Shown: positions 12,701 through 25,466 of the stretch, piece by piece
How positions within the stretch are numbered: the first letter of the stretch is position 1
How the letters are laid out: every line of letters starts with the position of its first letter
Assembly: GCA_022605955.1 (NCBI GenBank)
Contig: JAKCOZ010000007.1
Location: forward strand, 15,567,501 to 15,631,500
Source of the DNA: Rallus limicola
Taxonomy: Eukaryota > Chordata > Aves > Gruiformes > Rallidae
Direction: 5' to 3'
Length of the DNA: 64,000 bases
The notes under the pieces: model-generated
The model's database searches: none
What the model was told of the DNA's origin: nothing
The model's input: only the letters and a program-made list of their open reading frames with translations
Translations under genes and position numbers: made by a program

Positions 12701-15220
12701 TCTGATCATTTAATGGGACTTGATGTCACTTTTGTTGTTTTGTATATGTGTGGTTGTCCCTTGGTGACACCCAAGGAAGAACTAACACATATCAAGTGGT
12801 AGTTCAGTACCAGGCTTAGGACTTGCATGTCTCTTGCACAGCCTATATTCCATGGGTATGGCATGATGAGAGGCTACAGCAAATTTGTTTTATAACTTAT
12901 GTAAAAATCCTACTTCAACTGTGACTGGATTTGCAATAAAAACAATCATGAGTCCGAATCTGTTGAAGACATTAAGTAACATTTGTCTAGCTTTGATGTT
13001 GCAGAGACTTTGGAAAAGTGTCTTTGTGTTCCAGAGTGTCTGTCTTAAAATGGTAATGGCGTCACTATTAAAGCCAGTTATGTTCTCTCATGTAATGTTC
13101 AAGTTCTTCTTATGCTTAGAAGACTTTCAGCTGTACCCATTAAGTGCTGCTAACTTTTTGAAAGCTTGTTGTGAGAATGCAGACAGGGTAGTGTGGCATA
13201 TGTGATTCCCTCTTCAACTCTGTATAATTACTCTCATGTATATTTTCATGAATGTTGTCTTAAGGTTTCTCCCAAATAGCAGGCAACAATGATGATAGCA
13301 TATGGTTGCTTCTAATTCCTGTCCTAAAGTCAAACTAATTACCTATAGCTTGCATCTCATGAACTACAGAGTGGTTTTTCTCATGGCGACTATGAAAAAT
13401 GAATAAAGCTAAACTGCAAACTCAAAGAAGGACACTTCAGTGTTTGGTTTACCTTGGGTGTTTTACCCAGACTGTCATTTATAGTTTGGACATAACTATT
13501 TTAAGATAGTCTATCCTGAAATGTTCCCTGGATCATTTATAAAGACTCAGAATACACTGTTGGGTGTTTTGTTTGTTTTTTTTAATACAAGGAAGTCTCC
13601 AGGGCTGTGCCTAAGTCTTCAAGACCTCCATGCCACGAATCTCATTGGCAAGCATACACTGATGTCCCTGAATTAGTGATTCTCAGTAACTTTAATGATG
13701 CCCTTTTTGGACTTTAACTTACTTTTTTTAACTGTTAGAGAAGTCACCAGAAACTCTTATAAAAGCTCTCTTCTGCTCTAATTTCACTTGATTGTTCTGA
13801 TTGAACTTCCTAGTTGTGTGTACATGAAATAAGTCATGGTACCAGGCCTTAAGGTCTTATGTCTGTCTTCTCTTGTCACTTGAATCATTTATACTTTTTG
13901 CCCTATATGGAACCTAGGGCTGTTCACAAGTAGGCAGGCTTTCTTCTTTAACTCCTGTGGTGAGATGTATATTCACAGAGATGGTAGGTGACAGTGCTTC
14001 AGTTCATGAATTTCCAGTTGCAGTCTGTAGTGGGTACCTCTTGAACTGTGTTTGTGCTTGCAATTGGGAAGGACTTTCCATCATCTGCTTTTCAGTGGAG
14101 TTTCTTGAAGGAATGGGTCCTCATGATATCCCCTTTCATAACTGCTTTAGCTGTTTGTTTTAGCAGACCTAAATCTGATGGCTTTTCTTCTGGTCATTAA
14201 TTTGTTTGGCCTCTGATTGTTGTTCCTCAGGTGCACAAAGAGTGGCAGGATGGAAACCCATCAGGTCCATCCATACAGCTGCTTTGCTCAAGTACTAAAA
14301 TTTCTGCACCTTCCATTGCCCTCCAGAACTACCTCTTTACCAAGAGACATGCCAGCTCATTTTACTTGACTTTGGAGTCCTGTTTTACTGGGGTGTCTAC
14401 TGATGCTTAAGAAACCTAATTATTTCCATTATAATGCATATAGTTATTTTCCTTCATTTTTTAACTCCAGGAAAAGAAAACACATCCTGCAGAACCAGAT
14501 AGCACATTGGCCCGAAAACCTGTTTCTCTCTATTTTTTTTAAAAAAAATTTATTTATTGTATTGTTCATGACTGATTCATTCCAGGGAAGTGCTAGATTT
14601 CCATTGGAAAGTTCCTAGAATAAATGCATGTTTTATCACCTTTATAAACTTATAAGAGGACAGTTGGAAGGATAAAAGCTCTGATTTTTGTAAGTAAGTG
14701 TATCATTACATTAAGCACTGTTGTAATTTTCTGATAAATAGTGCAGCAGTGCACACAAATCCTAAAATGACAGCTTATCTGTACTTTAGGTGAGTATTTC
14801 CATGGACACAGAGTACTTAATCCATAACTGATACAAACCTTAAACAAAACCCTTCAGTCTTGGATACTAGGCAGGAGAGTATCTGAGAATATGGTCAGAG
14901 AACTAAATTGAAGCTAGTCTTCTAGGTATATTTTTCAAACATGCATATGTAGAAAGCACCAAACAAAAATGTGCTTGGCTTATCAGTCTGCTTCTAATTG
15001 AAGCTTTCTGTCAGTATAATTTACACTTAGGAGATGAATGTACCTTCTGTTTCTGTAAAGGTACTGCAACTTTCTCTGACAGTATATAGTGGTTCAGTAG
15101 CTGTGCTGATCCAGCGTCTTTTAGTGAGATGCTCACAGCTGCAGGAATAGTGGTAGTGAAGCTGTGAGACTGTTAATATTGTTAAAATTGCTACCTTCCA
15201 GTTGTCCAGTTGGTATAATA
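6731..15220. other. Long non-coding stretch
   Basis: AT-rich DNA without recognisable genes or transposons. It holds a T19 tract (8660-8678), an AT dinucleotide tract (8777-8790) followed by T8, and a 15-base direct repeat TTAAATATGTAAACT at 9461-9475 and 9499-9513. Frames such as 12885-13205 (plus) and 10934-11260 (minus) encode no recognisable protein and have no splice or codon support. A slightly GC-richer patch at 8880-9260 also shows nothing known. Confidence 0.6.
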
Positions 15221-15395
15221 ATAGAAAGTGTTGGGTTGGAAGGGACCTTTAAAGGTCACCTAGTTCAACTCCCCTGCAGTGAGCAGGCACATCTTCACTA
15301 GATAGGTTGCTCAGAGCACCATCAAGCCTGACCTTGAATATCTCCAGGGATGAGGCTTCCACCACTTCTTTGGGAAAACTGCTTGGGAAAATTAG
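15221..15395 (-). mobile_element. CR1 LINE 3' fragment
   Basis: The block reads like the reverse complement of a CR1 3' end: GTTGGGTTGGAAGGGACCTT, then a Cys/Pro-coding-like stretch with CCCTGCAGTGAGCAGG, GACCTTGAATATCTCCAGGG and ATGAGGCTTCCACCACTTCT. These are the usual antisense landmarks (GGTTGGAAGGGACC, CCTTGAACACCTCCAGGGATGGGG). The copy is diverged and 5'-truncated. Confidence 0.85.
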
Positions 15396-18300
15396 TAATA
15401 TTTTCATCAAACTTTGTGGTGAGTAAGGTGGTTCTCAGGTTCTTACAGGTGTCTTACTTTTGTGATTAAATTTATTATTCTTGGTATAAGTTGGGGTGAA
15501 ACAATTAAAATCTGTGTATAAAGTCAGAAAATGGAAAAGTTAAGGTTTCTAGCTTAGAAATACCACCTCCAATATTGAAGACACCTCTGGATTTATTTGC
15601 CAACAAAGGTAATAAAAGTAATGCTCACAATAACACTGTGTGAAGTGTGAACATATTGTAGAGAGCATGATTTTTCTGGATTTCTTTAATTTGATTCCTT
15701 CATCTTTTCAGTGGCTTAATGCTGAATAAGGCAGTAGATTACAGCTTGGTTTTATTGTTGTTTTTAATGAAAACATGTCTGCCTACAGGAGTAGAAACTG
15801 CTGGAATTAATGGATAACAACTGCCTTATAGAATTCCACTAATTAATGTTTCTAAAAATCATGTTCTCTAAATTGACTACACCTTCCAATTCATGTTTAA
15901 TGTGAGCTTTTTACCAGAAAGCTATAGACATGTGAGTGTAGCGGATCAGCTCCTCTTGCCTGTGAAAATTCAGGGTCTGCATTAAGCAGACTGATTCTAC
16001 ACACACCCACGCCCCCCCAAATAACCATTGGTAAATATTTCCTTCTTTCTAGTTATATGTATGTCTGTGATCTCTTCTACCTCATCTGCTTTATTAGATA
16101 ACTTTTATTTTCTCTCGGGGTCTGTGTGCTGTTTGGCTGCAGAAAAAGCATTCATACCTCTTTTGGCAGAGAAAATGTGTCTTTCTTATCTGAGTAGATA
16201 GATTGTTCCAGCTGCCTTGCTTCAGTTTCCTGACTTCACTTTCTCCCCAGTGACAGCGATTAAGGTAACGCCTTATCAAAGCATCAAGTTATCAAATGCT
16301 AAATCATCTGCTGTTGAGTTTCCATATCAACTTATTTCTTTGTCAAGAAATCCTGTGTTTTTAAAGACTTTGGTTTGGATTATAGAAACCTCAGGGTAGA
16401 CTTGAGTGAGGTTTGAAGGTTTAAGTTGGTGCCTTTTGGGATTTGTAGAATAAGAAGTCCATTCATTCATTCATGATCCTTTTGCGTTAGGTTTGGCTTC
16501 TCTTCCTGGAGATGTGTGTTTTTGTAAGTACTAAAACTTTGATTTCATACTTAGGAAGAGAATGAAAGAGGAAGAACATGGCAAATGAGGATGAAAACTT
16601 TCTAGAAAGAAAGCCCAAAGACTTGTTGATACTGGACAGCGAAGCAGGAAAAGATTTGTGTCATAAAGGGCTCTTGGACAAAGGCTCAAACTCAGGATGT
16701 AGCCTATAAACACAAAACAGTTTCATATAAGTATTTTTAAGTGCAGTTTTGAGTGCTTTAGGGAAACTGAAAGAGTGGATAACTGTGTAGCTACTTTTGT
16801 GTGTGCATTTATATATATGTGCACATGCAAACACTCATACCATAATTTCTTTTTTTAAACATGAATATATTCAACTTGGTGATATGTATTTCCTGTAGGA
16901 GACTGGTAACATTACCAGCACCAGATGTAAGTTTGGGAACTACAACCCATATTCTTTGCAGATTTTAAACCAGCACCTTAGTGGAGGAGCAGAAAACGAG
17001 GGGCTCCAATTTCAACAGGGCAGGAGGGGAGGAGCTAGTAAAGCTGAATGCTTTCTCCATGGAAAGACACAAACTCTCCCCACCTTCTCCCTTCCCTTCC
17101 CCCCACCAGAATCTTACCACAACTTTTTCTTTTTAAGCAGTACATATAATAGCTGCCTTGGAATTTTGGTGTGTCTTCTGTCCTGAAAAATTGATAGCTG
17201 TAAAAATTGTCACTCAACTTGGAGATAAAATTGGTTGCTCTTGAACTTGCTCAAGATGTTGACAAAGGAACATGGCTGAATGAGACTTAATAGCTGCAAT
17301 TGATGCCCGTATTCCCTTTTTTCCCCCTGACTTGTTGAATGTGAACTTACCAGGACTCTAAACTATTAAGTTGCTTCCAACCTTTTGCTTTAGTTTTGAG
17401 ACTGGACTGAGTGTGGGTTCTGAATTACTGCTTAAAACACGGTAATTTGGAATATCAGAATAATTTGTAGTAACACAGGAGTGTGATTGGGTTGGTAATC
17501 TATTGTTGTGCTAAATAAGGTAAGGTTGGAAAACATCTGTGGGTTTTTTATTCCTCACGTGTTTTTAAAACCTGTTTATTCTTTTCTCTTTTACTAAAAT
17601 ACCAGAATAACAATACTGCAGCAGTCCCATAATAACTGAGTAGCTGTAATGCTGCATCACACTGAATATGCTGCTGCTTTTCATCCTGTTATTTTTTTTT
17701 TTTTTAAATTTATAAGTGCTTATGTGAAGGTGCCAGTCTGTCTCCAAAGTCCCTCCCTCCACTGTTGCTGGTTCCTGTGGTACAGCTGTTTCAAAGGCAG
17801 CCAGTTTGCAAGATGAAGTTCCATTTACGCGCCTCCCCCTCCCCGGCACAAATGAACCCTCAGGTGTGCTGATGTCAAGACCCAAGCTCAGGCAGGCTCC
17901 CTTAAAACTGGGACTGGGGAAATGCAAAGTAATTGATATCTGACAAACAGTGCTGCCTGTTTAGTGTATTAACTGTGAGACAGCTGTTTTCTTCACTTTG
18001 TGCTTAAATCTCAGTGGTTTTGAGATTTTTGTTGAAGGAACCCTGTGTTTCATCATGTGCTCTGTAACCTAATTGCAGTCCTGTTTCCAGAGTGAACTGA
18101 TTAGAAAATTAATAATTTGAAACTGCTCAGAAATACTTGCTTAAAAGATGAAGCCACTGTGTCATCTGTTTGTGCCACAGTACTTGGGTGCATACTGTCA
18201 AATAAAACCAGATCCCAGAAATCTCAGGTATTGGAATACTTCTCATTTTTGAGTAATATGATTAGAGCTGATCTTACCTCAGGTGGTACGTTGAGAAAAA

Positions 18301-18999
18301 GAATGTAAACTGAAACAGGGATTTAGGTCACATCTTGTAACCCACCGAATTCTGAATGGCTGTTTTGCATGTAAAAAAGCTGTGGTTAACTGCATTCCTT
18401 TTGGAGTCCTCTTGTCATCCTTTCCTTTCTGATGGTGGAGTTTTTAAGGGTTTATTTATTTATTTTCTGAGCAAAAGGTAGTGTTCTGGAATATGCGTTC
18501 AGTAAGGGCTGCTTTGTCAGCTGGGTGGAGGTCATAGGCAGGGGGGTAAGGTGGCTTGCAGGGTGGGTTTCTCACTTAGAGTGGCACAGCCCTGTGTGCC
18601 TGTCCTGGGAAGATGGTATCTTGCAGCTTGTGCTCTTTGCTCTGAAGCATTCTTGAGGCATGACTCTGAGCAGTTTCATTATGGGAAAAACAGTGACTTG
18701 AAACTCAGAATTGATACCTGTAGGTCACCTGTTAACTTTGAGAGCTTGGAGATTATGCTGTTAAGACTAGCAATATAAACATTAGAGAACATCTACAGCT
18801 GACTCAGTGCTTACTTGGTATCACTTACCACCTCTTTGTAGGCTTTCAACCTCCAAAAGAAGACATACATTTCTGATTTCTGAAACTTGGGCAGTTTAGG
18901 CCAAAAGAGTCAACATAAAAGAAAGCTTGACATACTTAGAACTATGGCTTTGACATATGACGGTGCAGCTAAATGTCTTCCCTGTGTCTGTGTCTCCAG
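15396..18999. other. Unassigned non-coding DNA
   Basis: No gene recognised. Small features: (CATT)4 near 16458-16473; a 16-base palindrome CTGGTAACATTACCAG inside a possible 28-base microexon (TGTAG acceptor, GAT|GTAAGT donor) near 16899-16926; a T/A-rich tract at 17690-17710. Open frames on both strands are short and overlapping. Confidence 0.5.
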
Positions 19000-19130
19000 G
19001 CAGTGCTGCAAGGAGCCTCTGGGACTTCCATGGTGAAGAGACCTGCCTCTGTCTGGGGACCTCTGCTAAAGGGGAAGACCTCCAAACAGGCCAAGCAGCC
19101 TTAGCAAGAACTTGGAACTATTTCACAAAG
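19000..19130 (+). other. Candidate exon of unknown transcript
   Basis: A 131-base block has a strong acceptor (TCTTCCCTGTGTCTGTGTCTC then CAG, ending 18999) and a strong donor (AAAG|GTAAGC at 19131). One frame stays open throughout (43 codons, SAARSLWDFHGEETC... to ...TWNYFTK). Another contains an internal ATG and stops at a TAG. The peptide resembles nothing I know. There are no phase-matched neighbours, so it may be a non-coding RNA exon, a rarely used alternative exon or a chance pair of splice sites. Confidence 0.25.
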
Positions 19131-21240
19131 GTAAGCAGATTCATTTTTCAACTGAAGTGAAGCGGCTGATACAATTTTCAAAATGAGGATTTCTTTTCTT
19201 TCTAAATAAACACACAAACACATCTCTGAGCTTTCACCGCCTTCTGTGTGTACTGCTGCTTGCTACCTGGTACAAAATGTCATAGAAAATGTTGGGGGAA
19301 GGGGGGCAAAAAAACAACACAGTGCATTGCAAATAAGAGCTAGAAGTAGTTCCTTACGATATTAGTAGGAAGATATATCCACAGTTCTTTGTTGACAAGG
19401 GAACAGGCTGTTTCAGAGCTCTACAGCATGCTCTGTTTTTAGAAATGTATCCTGCTTTAATTGCCACGCTCAGAGCTTGCTTCGAGTGGCCACAAAATAT
19501 ATGGAAACACTCTCAGATGTCTTCAGCAACGGGAGGAGAATGAGGTTTGCCTGGGATGATTTTCTCTTTACCAGCGCTATAATTATTTCTTAGTCTGGTC
19601 ATCCAGAACTCATTATTGCTTGTAGAGGACAAATGCTGATGGCTGTGAAAGAAATATGACCCTGAGAACTTTGCTGAACCTATCAGCACTACAGACCCAG
19701 GCAATTTGGGAGATTTGACTATACTATGGTTTTGTTAGATAGCCAGGATTTTGAATGAAGTGATGATATATGCAGAATCTATCCCTCATATTGACAAGAT
19801 TAATTGAACTGTGTGTAGAGAGTTGGCTGAAAAAGTGAGTATTAATGGAAACACTTTCCATGGATTTCTTCAAGAGTAAACGAAGGTCTTTCTAAACATC
19901 TGCCAGCTTCTGCATTTTTAAAAATAGTTGTTACAAGGTGCTAAATTCATTGTTGGAAGGCTTCTTAGATAAATAGTCCTTGATTTGTCAGAGAAGAATT
20001 GCAGATTTTTCATGTTAATCCTTTATCGATCTTTTTAATTTAGACTGGAATTAGGGCTCTGAAATAGACCAAAGTTCATTGTCCTAACATCAGTAGACTC
20101 AAATCAAAACTGGCTTGAGTTTTCCCATTACCTTGGTCAGCGTTTCACACTATAACCTTCCCTTATGATTTATTTGTTCTTCGTGCCTGGAAGTAAGACC
20201 ACCAGGCATGCTTAGGCCCACTCGTCCTTTTCTCTCTGCTTCTCACTTTGAATCCAGTTTCAACTGGACACTATCAAGGTTATCTTGAACAACTGAGAAT
20301 GCTGAATTTAAACTTCAGCAGAGTAGAAAGCCTGATGATGATTAAACAATGATTTCAAACTGGAGGAAAAAGCAATCCAGAAATATTCCAATAATTTCTG
20401 CTGCCCTTTGTTATATTTACCTGAAGAGTACATGAAACAATAAAAGTTGAGATAACCATACACTTTAAAAAATGGAGTGTTTCTTCTTAGTGTTATTTTT
20501 AAAGTGTGATTTTACACACAGAGAGTAAAGATTTTGTAGAAGGTATTTGCATAATCCCACAGGGTACATGCATCTACCTGTGAGGTGGTGGTTAGGAATC
20601 ACGCATAGAAACATAAGGTACTGTCAGCTTTTGGTGATGCACACTGCCCAGGATTGAAATGCAGCCTCGAAAGCTGTCACTACTTCCAGCAACGCAGTTT
20701 GTTCTGTGTCTTTCTGTTTCTTTTTCCCCCCTTGTTGAAGGGGTGTGTCATTAACCAGAAACACATGATGTCAGACAGCCAAATGTTCTGGTGAAAATCA
20801 AGGGCACTTCATAGCTGTGAAGATTTTTATATTTGTCCTAGATTCTTTTTTTTTTTTTTCATTGATGCAGCTGTAACTGTTGTTGTAAATTACATGAATA
20901 ATTGATCAAGGAGTTCTTGTTACCTCGAGTAATGTTATGCTTATTGCTTCTCAGAACTGTGCTGTTCTTTGTAATACAGCATTGCTCATGCACTGCTCTG
21001 TGTGGGTTTTACTCCCCTATAGTTCTCTCCTGCTCTCACCCGGTTTGCTTTCCCCCTCTCCTCTCTTTCCTGCAAGGCAGGAGATTTTTGCTCCAGTGTA
21101 TTCTGTTTGCTCTGAAAAGCAGGGTCCTTGGGTTTTTTTGGGTTTTTTTTTTTGTTTTGTTTTTAATGGAAAGCAACATACTTTAAAAAAAGAAAAAACA
21201 ACCACCATCCCTCAGCCCTGGGAACAGCAGCGTTACACAT
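19131..21240. other. Non-coding DNA with a possible conserved block at about 19380-19720
   Basis: The part near 19430-19700 is repeat-free and keeps scattered CpGs (CACGCTC, TTCGAG, CAGCGC) beside a TAATTA core (GCTATAATTATTTC), a look shared with the other putative conserved elements. The rest is featureless AT-rich DNA with T tracts near 20848 and 21130. Confidence 0.25.
20460..20507. repeat. Inverted repeat, 13-bp arms
   Basis: ACACTTTAAAAAAT at 20460-20473 pairs with ATTTTTAAAGTGT at 20495-20507, leaving one bulged A and a loop of about 21 bases. It is AT-rich and may be chance. There is no support for a stable small-RNA precursor. Confidence 0.5.
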
Positions 21241-21249
21241 CTGGTTTCA

Positions 21250-21560
21250 CATAAGCCTGAATTGCTGGCTTTACCAATGTGAAGCACGCAGGCCTTGCCG
21301 CAGAGCTAGCTAAGGCGTTCCGTAACTTGAGACTGCCTTCGAAATAAAAACAAAACTGTACAGCTTCTTTACTGTGCTAATGGAAAACATTTAATTTACT
21401 ACTTCAGGCCGACCAAAAAGAATGACGCAACGCTGCTCGAGCAGATTTATGGTGCCTTTCTTCCCTAGAAATCAATACAGCTTGAAGGTGCTGCTATGGG
21501 AGCTGGCTAGTTGACTGCAATCCAGCTGCGCTCAAATGTAAACTTCTGTACAGTGAACCA
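21250..21560. promoter_or_regulatory. Putative conserved non-coding element
   Basis: About 300 bases free of recognised repeats. CpG density is higher than the flanks (CACGCAGG, TTGCCGC, GGCGTTCCG, TTCGAAAT, GGCCGACC, TGACGCAACGCTGCTCGAG) and it carries TTTAATTTACTAC and ATCAATAC segments. TGACGCAA resembles a CRE/C-EBP-type site. No open frame spans it. The call is from composition; no alignment was possible. Confidence 0.3.
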
Positions 21561-24500
21561 AAACTGATGATTTTGATTTGTTCAGGCGTTGCTGTATCTC
21601 TGAGATATTATGGTGTTGGATTTTATTCATGGCTTTTTTCTGCTTTATTGCCACTAATGCTAGATTGGAATTTCAAAATAGCAAGTTCAGTCTGGTTATG
21701 ATTTTTTTTTTTTCCCTCGAATTGTTGTTATTTTCTGTATTTCATGAATTAATGTCCTTTAGCTCTGTGGTAGTAATATTGACAAAAGCTTTGTACATGC
21801 CATGTGTGCCTTTCAGTGGAATTCTTTTTTTCCTTCCCCTCAAAAACAAACAAACAAAAAAAAGGCAAAACCAGAAACAGGCCTTCATTCCACAGGATTG
21901 TTAAGGGCTGGCATAATGATTTTCCACTTTGTACAGAAGCAGCTCTGAATAATAAATGGTCTTCCATTTTCTCCTTCTAGATGAGGTAAAATGCAACAGT
22001 GTTTTGACTCAGTAAAGAAAATGTATTTTTAAAATAGAATTATTATTTTTTCTGAGCAACTAAAGCTAACAGTGGAGACTTTTGTAGTACACCAAATTTG
22101 ATACCTTTGTTTCCTTTCTTACTCTCCTTTGCCTCTGCTAATAGTTTTGACTTTATTTAAACTCCCTGCTATAAGAGGCTGTTGGTGTTTCTCTCCTTAT
22201 TTTGTTCCATAATGGAATCTCAGTATTGCTTAAGCATTTTACTCCCAGCAGAAATTCTTTTCTAAAACAGCCCTTAGGATGGGTTTCCTGATGCTGCTTC
22301 TCTTCCCAAGTGTGGTATTTCCTTGGGTTGTCCCTCATTGGTGGTCTGCATGCTGGTCATGTTGACTTCTACCAGAAAGGAAATCAATACTTGATATTTG
22401 GCCACTAGCTTGCCAGAAGTAAATTTCATCTTTTTGTTTTTTAAAAAAAAAAAAAGAAAAGCATGTCTGCTTCCATTTCTAAAGTAACTCTGATCCAGGT
22501 TTCTTTATCTGCTAACCATTTCTCTTTCCCATGTACTTAACAATCTCACGGTGAATAAACAGCTTGCGAAGATGCTGTAAAGGAATTGAGGCTCTTTTTG
22601 CAGGGGTAGCTCAGGGTGCTGTGGGTTAGCAAAGAGGAAGATGGGGATTTCAGTTTTATGAGAGTCTGGATTTGGAGTTGTGGGGTGGGTTTTTTTTTAA
22701 AGCAGAAAACTACAATTGAATTGGAGTGCATTGTTGCTGATGACTGCATTATTTTCTTTGGAAAGGCTACCATGTGAGACTTGATAGGGAAGTATGCAAA
22801 ACCAAATTACAATTATTACCGATTTTGCTTATTTGGAGGAAAACCAGTGAGCACATCAGATTTACAGGCCTTAATTTCAGTATAGCTTCAAACATCCTTT
22901 AAAACAATTTTGTAAACTTTCAAACTGCAGAATAGTTTTATTCACAGTGTAAATACATCTTTAAAATTCAGTATTGAATGTATGTTCTGCTACAAAATTG
23001 GTTTTGATAGTAAAGTGGGAATGCACACAGTGACAGTGTAATTACTATATTGCCTATGAACAGCTTAATCCAGTAGCTACAAAGTTAGACATAATAGAGA
23101 CTTTGGATTTTAGATATTGCCAAGAAATTTTGAACAGCTTAAATTTATTTTCTGAAATGCTTCCTGAAGATGGACAAAAAACATCAGCATTAGCATCATA
23201 CAGTCACAGTGACAAATTTGGATCTTTAGTGTTTGCACAGTAAGAATTTCTCCCTGGTTGATATTTTGCCAATTTTGCCTTGTGTTGCAGAATATCAAAT
23301 TAAGGGAGGTACTGTCCCCCAGTACCCTTCCAGGGAAGGGTATTGTATTATAGGGAACTACCTGCAAACCTTCAGAAGAGGGGTGTGTTTCTATCCATTC
23401 CTCCCCCCTCTATTTTTTGTAGTGAGAATTCTCTAGCATTCAACAATTTCTGCTCTGTCTACCTGGAACTGGAATGCAGCTGACTTCAACAAACGGGTTG
23501 ATGCATTTTGGCATTTGGTTTGACTGTTCCAAAACTCTTGTTAGCATGAGAGGTCTGGCATTTACTTTCCCTTTTGCCTTCTTCCCTATGCTAGCACTGG
23601 CAGTCCAGGCAGCAGTGTGCCATAAACACTTTTAAAGCTACACTTTGAATAAAGCTTACATTTACTACAGCGTATGTTTTACGTAGTTACAGTACTAGTG
23701 GTGTATTTCTGTATAAACACTGTAATGAAGTTGTTAAGAAAAGAAACGCTTATAGCATTTGCACTAAAGTTCATGGAGCATGAGATAGCTCTGCTTAGGA
23801 TGCTCGTACTTTGAAGGGATTAAAAAAAGCTGCTCAGATATAAACAAACATAAAGAATGTTCTCAGACTAGCTAAACAGTATGCCAGTGATGAGAAGAAA
23901 GGTGCTAATTATTATGTAGAGAATAATCTGAATTGAAAGGCCACAGTGGAAGCCACTTTGTGATCTGACCTTCCTATATGTGAATTGAGAAGCAAGAAAA
24001 AGCACAGGGCATGATCTAAAATCAGTGGTCTTGAAGCTTCTTTGGGTATGTTGTCTCCTATTTTTATCTAGCCTGAAATTTAGTTGTTCCTCTTGAGTCA
24101 AACCTGAATAAACAGTTTTGGCTGTTTGTGTTGTCCTCATGGTTCCAGCTCTGCCAAACATAGCTCTACTTTATTTTAAGAATGACTCTTACTTTGAGTA
24201 TGAGTCCTGCTTTAATGCTGCAGGAGGATGCAGTCTTGCTGTTAAGAAACTTAAATAAGATAAGGCTAATCCTATTGTATGCTTCCACTTTAGGAGCTGG
24301 TGTAGCAGAAACTTCCCTTTCCTAGGTTATGGCACCATGCCATATGGCACCCCTCCATCCCCTCCCCCTCTGTTTAGGGTTTTTTTTTCCTTGAGTTTTT
24401 GGCTTGGTTAGACAGTGATATTCATGTGTCACACAGTTATTGATCATAACACTGTATTGAACCACTTTGGGGCGGGAGGGAGAATGAGTGAGGGAGTGGG

Positions 24501-24651
24501 AGTGGTGAAGCTCTTGTTTTCTATGTGTTGGAGAAGGTAAGCAAAAATAGTGTACCTGTAGTCTCTTTGGTAATGGCATGAGATTTTTCAAGTTGCCATT
24601 TTGGATCAATACTGAATCAAACTTCATTATCCTGCCTTAAAGAAGAGCTAG
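21561..24651. other. Unassigned non-coding DNA
   Basis: AT-rich, with T tracts (about 21700, 22690), an A tract (22443-22455) and a GA-rich patch at about 24470-24500. Short open frames on both strands look like chance. The stretch 23600-23800 keeps a few CpGs but is not convincing. Confidence 0.5.
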
Positions 24652-25466
24652 TGTTAGCTTGTATTTGGTTTGTGTGGCAAGTTTTTGGTAGCAGAGGGAG
24701 CTACAGGGGTAGCTTCTATGAGAAGCTGCTAGATGCTTCACCCATGTTGGACAGAGCCAGAGCATACATGACTCATAGATGGACCCACCACCAACCAAGA
24801 CTGAGCCCGTCAGTGGTGGTGGTAGGCTTTATGACCCTGTGGGAAGCCCACACTGGATGCAGCAAGCACATGGCAGGACCTGTGGACCTGAGAAGAGAGG
24901 AATCCAGGCTGGAGCAGTTTTACTGGCAGGACATGTGGCCCTGTGGGGGGACCCATGCTGAAGGGCTGCAACCTGTGGAAGGGACCCATGCTGGATGAGT
25001 TGGTAAAAAACTGCAGTCTGGGGATGGACTTGGGTTGAAGAAATTGGTGGAGGACTGTCTGCTGTGGGAGGGACCCCACGCTGGAGTAGGGGAAGAGTGT
25101 GAGGACTCCTCCCCCTGAGGAGGAAGGAGCAGCAGAAACAATGTGTGGAGAACTGACCACAACCCCCATTCCCTGTCCCCCTGTGCCACTCAGGAGGGAG
25201 GAGGTAGAGAAAAATTCAGGAGTGAAGTTAAGCCTGGGAAGAAAGGAGGGGTGGGGAAGGTATTTGTAAGATTTGGCTTTATTTCTCATTATCCTACTCT
25301 GGTAACAAATTAATTTTCCCCAAGTTGAGTCTGTTTTGCCCATGACGGTAATGACTGGGTGATCTCCCTGTCCTTCTCTCTACCCACAAGTCCCCTGCCC
25401 AGCTGAGGAGGGGAGTGATAGTGGTTTTGGTGAGCACCTGGTCTCCAGACAGGGTCAGCCACCACA
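24652..25466 (+). mobile_element. Solo LTR of an avian endogenous retrovirus (ERVL-like)
   Basis: About 815 bases beginning TG (24652) and ending CACCACA (25466). The 3' part holds landmarks of a widespread bird LTR: AACAAATTAATTTTCCCCAA then GTTGAGTCTGTTTTGCC, GTGATCTCCCTGTCCTT, CTGAGGAGGGGAGTGATAG and GAGCACCTGGTCTCCAGACA ahead of the terminal CCACCACA. The middle has three diverged repeats of a GGGACCCATGCTGGA-like unit. No internal retroviral genes or second LTR are present, so it is a solo LTR left by recombination. No clear target-site duplication is visible. Open frames inside it on both strands are not genes. Family assignment is from memory. Confidence 0.8.

Noticed and set aside
16899..16926. 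28-base microexon with a 16-base palindrome CTGGTAACATTACCAG
   Set aside because: Donor GAT|GTAAGT is good, but the acceptor lacks a pyrimidine tract. The palindrome has half-sites in the wrong order for an X-box.
24810..25343. 177-codon open frame on minus
   Set aside because: Wholly inside the solo LTR and antisense to it; a shadow of the repeat.
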